From Lacisediminihabitans changchengi (GTDB lineage: Bacteria > Actinomycetota > Actinomycetes > Actinomycetales > Microbacteriaceae), in contig NZ_JAEPES010000001.1 of assembly GCF_016634425.1 (NCBI RefSeq), positions 310,001 through 374,000 on the forward strand: a stretch of DNA of 64,000 nt, in the 5' to 3' direction. A model generated the notes under the pieces. The model did no database searches and was not told the DNA's origin. It was given only the letters and a program-made list of their open reading frames with translations. Made by a program: the position numbers and the translations under genes. Every line of letters starts with the position of its first letter. Positions within the stretch are counted from its first letter, which is position 1. This document shows positions 59,550-64,000 of the stretch, one piece after another.

Positions 59550-60340
59550 AGTGCCGACCGCCTCGTGATGCCGGAGGTGCGCAGCGTGAGTCCGACGACG
59601 AGCAGCGACACGACCACGAGCACGAGGGCGAGCGCGACCGCGGCATCCGGATCGGTCTCCCGCTGCAGATAGATCTCGAGCGGCAGCGTGCGAGTGACTC
59701 CTTGCAGACTGCCCGCGAACGTGAGGGTCGCCCCGAACTCGCCGAGTGCGCGGGCGAAGGAGAGCACCGCACCGGAGAGGATCGCGGGTAACACCAGCGG
59801 CATCGTTACGCGCCAGAGCACCGTGGACGGGCTTGCACCGAGCGTCGCCGCCACCGCCTCATATCGGGTCCCGGCGATGCGCAGCGCCCCCTCCAAGCTG
59901 AGGACGAGAAACGGCAGGGCGACGAAAGATTGGGCGAGCACGACGGCGGTGGTCGAGAAGGCGATCTGCACACCGAGCACCTCGAAGGTCTTGCCCAACA
60001 GCCCGGTGCGACCGTAGGCCGCGAGCAGCGCGATGCCCCCGATCACCGGCGGCAGCACCAGCGGGAGCAGCACCAGGGCCCGCACCGCCCGCTGACCGGG
60101 GAAGGTGGTGCGAGCAAGCACGAGCGACATGGGCACGCCGAGCACCACACACACCGCGGTTGCCGAGAGCGATGTGCGCAGGCTCAGCAGGAGGGCGTCA
60201 CGGGATGACGGGGACGTGATGAGCGGAAGAAAATGCACCCAGTCGACCCGGGTGGTCATCGCCACGATCGGCAGCAGCACGAAGACCGCGCCGACCGCAG
60301 CGATGACGACGATCCATCGCGGCACCGCCGAATTCGTCAT
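59546..60340 (-). CDS. modB: Molybdate ABC-transporter permease
   Basis: 264 residues with five to six membrane helices; the EAA-type loop includes [18 protein letters not shown], then [16 protein letters not shown], which is characteristic of ModB/CysTW. Between modA and modC. Confidence 0.93.
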   Translation of the reverse strand: MTNSAVPRWIVVIAAVGAVFVLLPIVAMTTRVDWVHFLPLITSPSSRDALLLSLRTSLSATAVCVVLGVPMSLVLARTTFPGQRAVRALVLLPLVLPPVIGGIALLAAYGRTGLLGKTFEVLGVQIAFSTTAVVLAQSFVALPFLVLSLEGALRIAGTRYEAVAATLGASPSTVLWRVTMPLVLPAILSGAVLSFARALGEFGATLTFAGSLQGVTRTLPLEIYLQRETDPDAAVALALVLVVVSLLVVGLTLRTSGITRRSAL

Positions 60341-60381
60341 AGTGCGACCCTCGTAGCGAATGACACGTCCATATCGAGGGA

Positions 60382-61170
60382 TTACGGCTTGCCGAACCCG
60401 GCGTCAGCGAGAACCTTCTGCCCTACCTTGCCGGTGACGTAGTCGATGAAGGCCTGGGCGACCTTCGGCGTCTTGCTCGCCTTGAGAGCGGCAATCGGAT
60501 ACGTGTTGACCGCCTTCGATGAGTCCGCGAACGGGATGCCCTTCACGGAGGAACCCGCGCCCGTGACGTCTGTGACGTAGACGAGCCCGGCATCCGCCTG
60601 TCCGGAGCTCACCTTACCCAGCACGTCGGTGACCGCGGTCTCCTCGCTGACGGGAGAGAGCTTCACGCCGGTAGCGGTCTCCACGGTCAGCGTTGCGGCA
60701 CCGCAGGGCACGGCCGGAGCGCAGATGACGGTCTTGACGCCGGGCTTAGCCAGATCGGCGAAGTCCGTGATGTTCGCCGGGTTCGACGGCGGTACGGCGA
60801 TCTCCAGCACGTTGGTGGCGAAGTCCACGGGAGTGCCCTCGACCAGCGACGCCGTTGTCAGCTTGTCCATGTTCTTCGTGTCGGCGGAGGCGAAGACGTC
60901 GGCCGGTGCGCCCGCGGTGATCTGGGTGACGAGGTCGGCCGAGCCGGCGAAGCTGGTCGCTACCGTCACGCCCGGATGCAGCTTCTGGAAATTGGCGGCC
61001 AGCTTCGTGAAGGTCTTGGTGAGCGACGCGGCACCGAACACGGTGATGCTGCCGCTGAGTGTGTCGGCCGTGGCGGTGGTGCTCGGGCTGGCGGCCGGTT
61101 TCGGAGCAGAGCAGGCGGTTGCACCGAGCATTAGTCCGAGAGCCACGGCGGCGATGACGATCTTTTTCAC
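60382..61170 (-). CDS. modA: Molybdate-binding lipoprotein
   Basis: 262 residues. Lipobox ATACSAP after a hydrophobic signal; mature part begins [20 protein letters not shown], with [20 protein letters not shown] and [12 protein letters not shown], the oxyanion-binding pattern of ModA. ATG at 61170. Confidence 0.94.
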   Translation of the reverse strand: MKKIVIAAVALGLMLGATACSAPKPAASPSTTATADTLSGSITVFGAASLTKTFTKLAANFQKLHPGVTVATSFAGSADLVTQITAGAPADVFASADTKNMDKLTTASLVEGTPVDFATNVLEIAVPPSNPANITDFADLAKPGVKTVICAPAVPCGAATLTVETATGVKLSPVSEETAVTDVLGKVSSGQADAGLVYVTDVTGAGSSVKGIPFADSSKAVNTYPIAALKASKTPKVAQAFIDYVTGKVGQKVLADAGFGKP

Positions 61171-61184
61171 GGCGGTCCTTCGTT

Positions 61185-61214
61185 TGTCAGGCGGATGCGT
61201 GTCAGGCGGATGCG
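61185..61214. repeat. 15-bp tandem duplication at the HTH-TOBE gene end
   Basis: TGTCAGGCGGATGCG occurs twice head to tail; the second copy holds the stop codon of the HTH-TOBE gene, and the first lies in the gap to modA. Confidence 0.9.
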
Positions 61215-61603
61215 GGGGTTTCGACGATCACCGTCGTCGCCTTCACGACCGCCACGGCGATCGATCCCGGTTCGAGGCCGAGTTCGCGCACGGCCTCGCT
61301 GCTCATGAGGGAGACCACGCGATGCGGGCCGCACTGCAGCTCGACCTGCGCCATCACGGTGTCCATGACGATGTTGGTCACCAACCCGACGAATCGGTTG
61401 CGGGCCGAACTCCCGATGCCGGAAGGGTCGCCGGGGAGCACCGCGTGCTCACGGGCGAGGGTCGCCAGGGCCAGTCCGTCGACGACCGCGCGGCCGGAGT
61501 CATCCTTCGTGCTCGTCAGCACGCCCTGGTCGATCCAGCGGCGCACGGTGTCATCGCTCACGCCCAGATACAGCGCGGCATCTTTGATCCGTATTTGCGA
61601 CAT
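61202..61603 (-). CDS. HTH-TOBE molybdenum-binding regulator
   Basis: 133 residues: an N-terminal excisionase/MerR-like helix-turn-helix (IRIKDAALYLGVSDDTVRRW) joined to a Mop/TOBE domain (LVTNIVMDTVMAQVELQCG, SLMSSEAVRELGLEPGSIA) that binds molybdate. Functional analogue of ModE, likely regulating the modABC operon that it begins and perhaps moeB. Confidence 0.85.
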   Translation of the reverse strand: MSQIRIKDAALYLGVSDDTVRRWIDQGVLTSTKDDSGRAVVDGLALATLAREHAVLPGDPSGIGSSARNRFVGLVTNIVMDTVMAQVELQCGPHRVVSLMSSEAVRELGLEPGSIAVAVVKATTVIVETPASA

Positions 61604-61615
61604 GGAGGTGAGTGT

Positions 61616-61637
61616 ATATCCGAATCCTCGGAGATAT
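61616..61637. promoter_or_regulatory. ModE-like operator candidate
   Basis: Near-palindrome ATATCCGA-ATCC-TCGGAGATAT (one extra G) in the 91-bp gap between the HTH-TOBE gene and moeB. AT-rich ATAT ends around a G/C centre recall known ModE sites. Confidence 0.45.
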
Positions 61638-61694
61638 GGGCCGAACTGTCTGGCTCACCCGGACGATTCCCCCACCACCTGCGAGAATTGGGGG

Positions 61695-62789
61695 ATGTCC
61701 GAGACCCTCTCTCCCGACGTGCGCTACAGCCGTCAAATCGCTCTCCCCGGCTTCGGGGAGAAAGCCCAGGCCAAACTCGCCGGAGCCCGCGTGCTCGTCA
61801 TCGGGGCGGGCGGACTGGGCAGTTCGGTGCTCCCGAGCCTCGCCGCCGCGGGCGTGGGGACCAGCGGCATCGGTGCGATCGGCATCGTCGACGACGACCG
61901 TGTCGAGACCAGCAATCTGCACCGCCAGCTCATCCACACGCCGGCGGATGTCGGCGCCGCCAAGGTCACCTCGGCCGCCGAGAGTATCGCCGCGCTCAAC
62001 CCGGCTACCCGACTCGAGATCATCGACCAGCGACTTACCTCCGACACCGCCCTCGAACTCTTCGCCCTCTATGACCTCGTCCTCGACGGCAGTGACAACT
62101 TCCCCACCCGCTATCTGGCGGCCGACGCGGCGACGCTCACCGGCATCCCGCTGGTCTGGGGCGCCGTCTCGCAGTATGCCGGGCAGGTCGGCGTGAGCTG
62201 GGCCGAACGCGGGCCGCAGTACCGCGACCTGTTCCCCACACCGCCGGCGCCAGGCTCCGTTCTCTCCTGCGAGGCGGGCGGCGTTCTCCCCACAGTGGTC
62301 TCGGTGATCGGCTCGCTGATGACCGGCGAGGCGATCAAGATCATCACCGGCATCGGCGACCCGCTGATCGGGCGCGTCACCACCTTCGACTCGCTCAGCG
62401 GCGGATTTCGCGAGCTCTCCTACGAGAGAGACCCGGAGGCCGAGGCCGTGACCGAGCTGATCGAATACGACCTGTTCTGCGGCGTCGGCACGGGACTCAG
62501 CGCGAACGACCTCGCCACGCAGCTCGCGACGGACGACAACGGCATCGACCTGGTCGACATCCGCGAGCCGTGGGAGGTCGAGATCGCGAGCATTCCGGGA
62601 TCACGAGCCGCGACCGTGGACGAGTTGCTCGCCGACCCACCGACCGGCGCGGTGCTGTACTGCCACCACGGCGTGCGCTCCGCCGCCGCGGTGGAGCGCC
62701 TCGCCGAACACGGCGTCACCGCCCGACACCTCGAGGGCGGCATCGACGCCTGGTCGCGCGAGGTCGATGCCGAGATCGCCCGGTACTGA
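61695..62789 (+). CDS. moeB: MoeB/ThiF-type adenylyltransferase with rhodanese domain
   Basis: 364 residues. Adenylating domain with VIGAGGLGSSVLPSLAAAG, DDDRVETSNLHRQ, the catalytic-Cys segment VLSCEAGGVLP; C-terminal rhodanese-like domain with active Cys in LYCHHGVRSAAAVERL. Activates the MoaD (or ThiS) C-terminus and transfers sulfur. Four bases before moeA, divergent from the mod operon. Confidence 0.92.
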   Translation: MSETLSPDVRYSRQIALPGFGEKAQAKLAGARVLVIGAGGLGSSVLPSLAAAGVGTSGIGAIGIVDDDRVETSNLHRQLIHTPADVGAAKVTSAAESIAALNPATRLEIIDQRLTSDTALELFALYDLVLDGSDNFPTRYLAADAATLTGIPLVWGAVSQYAGQVGVSWAERGPQYRDLFPTPPAPGSVLSCEAGGVLPTVVSVIGSLMTGEAIKIITGIGDPLIGRVTTFDSLSGGFRELSYERDPEAEAVTELIEYDLFCGVGTGLSANDLATQLATDDNGIDLVDIREPWEVEIASIPGSRAATVDELLADPPTGAVLYCHHGVRSAAAVERLAEHGVTARHLEGGIDAWSREVDAEIARY

Positions 62790-62793
62790 GACG

Positions 62794-63987
62794 ATGCGCA
62801 TCGGACAGCACCGGCCATCGGTCGACGAGCACGCCGCGCTGATGCGGTCGCTTCTCGTGTTCGAGCGCCGCACCGAGACCGTTGCCCTCGACGAGGCGTT
62901 GGGGCGAATCACCGCGCGCGCCGTGACCTCGCCGGTCGACCTGCCGTTGTTCCGCAACTCGCAGATGGACGGCTTCGCGGTACGGGCCTCCGACATCGCC
63001 GCGGTTCCGGCCAAGCTCCCGATCGTCGGCGAGATTCCGGCCCGCCCCGGCCAGCCCGCTCCCCTCGCACCGGGCACCGCCGTTCGCATCATGACCGGCG
63101 CCGTGGTTCCCGACGGGGCGGATGCCGTGGTTCCGGTCGAAGACACGACCGTCGTCGACGGCGTGGCCGTCATCGAGACGCCGCGCGTGGTCGGCGAGTA
63201 TGTGCGCGATCGCGGCAGCGACCTCCGCGCCGGCGACGAACTGCTTCCGGCCGCCACCGTGCTTCGCTCCCGTCACCTGGCCGCGCTGGCGGCCGCGGGA
63301 ATCGCGAGCGTCGAGGTGCTTGCGCCGGTTCGCGTGGCCGTGATCACCACCGGCGCGGAACTCGCCGCGCCGGGTGTCGATCCCCAGCCAGGACAGGTCT
63401 ACGACGCGAACGCGATCGCAATCGTGTCTGCTGTACGGGCGGCCGGGGCATCCGTCGTCATCAGCGCGCGGGTGACCGACGACCACGACACCTTCCGCGC
63501 TGCCCTCGCCGCCGCGACCGATGCCGCCGATCTGGTCATCACCTCGGGCGGTATCTCGATGGGCGACTACGAGGTGGTGCGCGAGGTGCTCGAGCCGCTC
63601 GGCGCGACCGTGACCACCATCGCTATGCAGCCTGGCGGCCCGCAGGCGACGGCCGTGATCGACGGCGTGCCCGTGATCAGCTTTCCCGGCAACCCGGTGA
63701 GCACCCAGATCTCGGTGGAGATGTTCGTTGCGCCCGTGCTGCGCGAGCTGGCCGGTCTGCCCGCCGCGCGGCGACAGTCTCGAGTGCTCGACACCGACGT
63801 TCGCTCCGTGCCGGGCAAGCGTCAACTGCTGCGCGGTCGCGCCGTGGGCGAAGATGGAGTGACCGTCGTCGGCGGCCCGAGCTCGCACCTGGTGGCGGGC
63901 CTCGCCGCATCCGACCTGTTGATCGACATCCCCGAGGCGACCGTGCAACTGAGGAAGGGCGACACCGTGGAGACTCTGGCCCTGTGA
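62794..63987 (+). CDS. moeA: Molybdopterin molybdenumtransferase
   Basis: 397 residues; inserts molybdate into adenylated molybdopterin. Motifs: PLFRNSQMDGFAVRASD, RIMTGAVVPDGADAVVP, VITTGAELAAPG, ITSGGISMGDYEVV and FPGNPVSTQISVEMFV. ATG at 62794. Its TGA overlaps the next GTG. Confidence 0.96.
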   Translation: MRIGQHRPSVDEHAALMRSLLVFERRTETVALDEALGRITARAVTSPVDLPLFRNSQMDGFAVRASDIAAVPAKLPIVGEIPARPGQPAPLAPGTAVRIMTGAVVPDGADAVVPVEDTTVVDGVAVIETPRVVGEYVRDRGSDLRAGDELLPAATVLRSRHLAALAAAGIASVEVLAPVRVAVITTGAELAAPGVDPQPGQVYDANAIAIVSAVRAAGASVVISARVTDDHDTFRAALAAATDAADLVITSGGISMGDYEVVREVLEPLGATVTTIAMQPGGPQATAVIDGVPVISFPGNPVSTQISVEMFVAPVLRELAGLPAARRQSRVLDTDVRSVPGKRQLLRGRAVGEDGVTVVGGPSSHLVAGLAASDLLIDIPEATVQLRKGDTVETLAL

Positions 63988-64000
63988 GCGACCTCAGCCA
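63984..64000 (+). CDS. Start of a further gene, possibly moaC
   Basis: GTG at 63984 overlapping the moeA stop (GTGA) opens a frame beginning (M)SDLS, cut off by the window end. MoaC proteins often begin MSDLTH and moaC commonly follows moeA, but five codons cannot prove it. Confidence 0.4.

Noticed and set aside
1..64000. Insertion sequence or prophage remnants
   Set aside because: No transposase, integrase or phage-structural motif was seen; the only mobile-like traces are the palindromic families and the GIY-YIG remnant.

Overview
The window is high-G+C, densely coded DNA from an actinobacterium, most likely a member of the Microbacteriaceae. This is inferred from codon style, the frequent GCGGATGCC/GGCATCCGC words, a DUF6458-type protein, a GltX lying near a tRNA-Gln(CUG), and actinobacterial-type palindromic repeats. 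No rRNA, phage, transposase or CRISPR is visible. Operons are tight, and 1-8 bp start/stop overlaps (mostly ATGA or GTGA) run through most of them.

Layout. (1) 1-11 kb, carbohydrate and phosphodiester uptake: a sugar-binding lipoprotein divergent from a LacI regulator with two matching operators; a seven-gene minus-strand operon (PfkB kinase, binding protein, two permeases, ATPase, glycerophosphodiesterase, inositol-phosphatase-like enzyme); and a DeoR regulator with a GH4 phospho-glycosidase. (2) 11-28 kb, housekeeping: tRNA-Gln, CtaG-like protein, RNase HI, TrxR-like flavoprotein, gltX, PadR/HAAS module, YeiH transporter, FAH-family protein, ilvE, leuB, DUF2207 protein and serA. (3) 28-35 kb: two-gene xanthine dehydrogenase, XdhC, an SDR and an amidohydrolase that lacks expected metal ligands. 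(4) 35-45 kb, an uncharacterised catabolic island: XRE-cupin regulator and ferredoxin reductase divergent from a CodA-like amidohydrolase, an SsuABC-like importer, SDR, FAD oxidase, creatininase-family protein and PNPOx-like protein. (5) 45-58 kb, purine and ureide catabolism: allantoinase, uricase, guanine-deaminase-like enzyme, HIU hydrolase, OHCU decarboxylase, a MocA-like protein, RpiR regulator, allantoate amidohydrolase, PucG-like aminotransferase, an AtzH/HpxZ-amidase fusion and an acetamidase/formamidase. (6) 58-64 kb: molybdate importer (modABC), HTH-TOBE protein, MoeB, MoeA and the first codons of a further gene.

Blocks 3, 5 and 6 fit one physiology: guanine to xanthine, urate, allantoin, allantoate and ureidoglycine, then probably oxalurate, with molybdenum uptake and cofactor genes serving xanthine dehydrogenase.

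The most unusual feature is a set of three palindromic repeat families. One (GTTGAGTAGCGC...CGTATCGAAA) occupies intergenic gaps, supplies stop codons to five genes, and at 52.1-52.5 kb flanks the remnant of a GIY-YIG nuclease gene in inverted orientation. This resembles a REP/RAYT arrangement built around a different nuclease. The other two families are found inserted in frame within enzyme and transporter genes. All functional calls rest on reading motifs by eye; no database search was possible.
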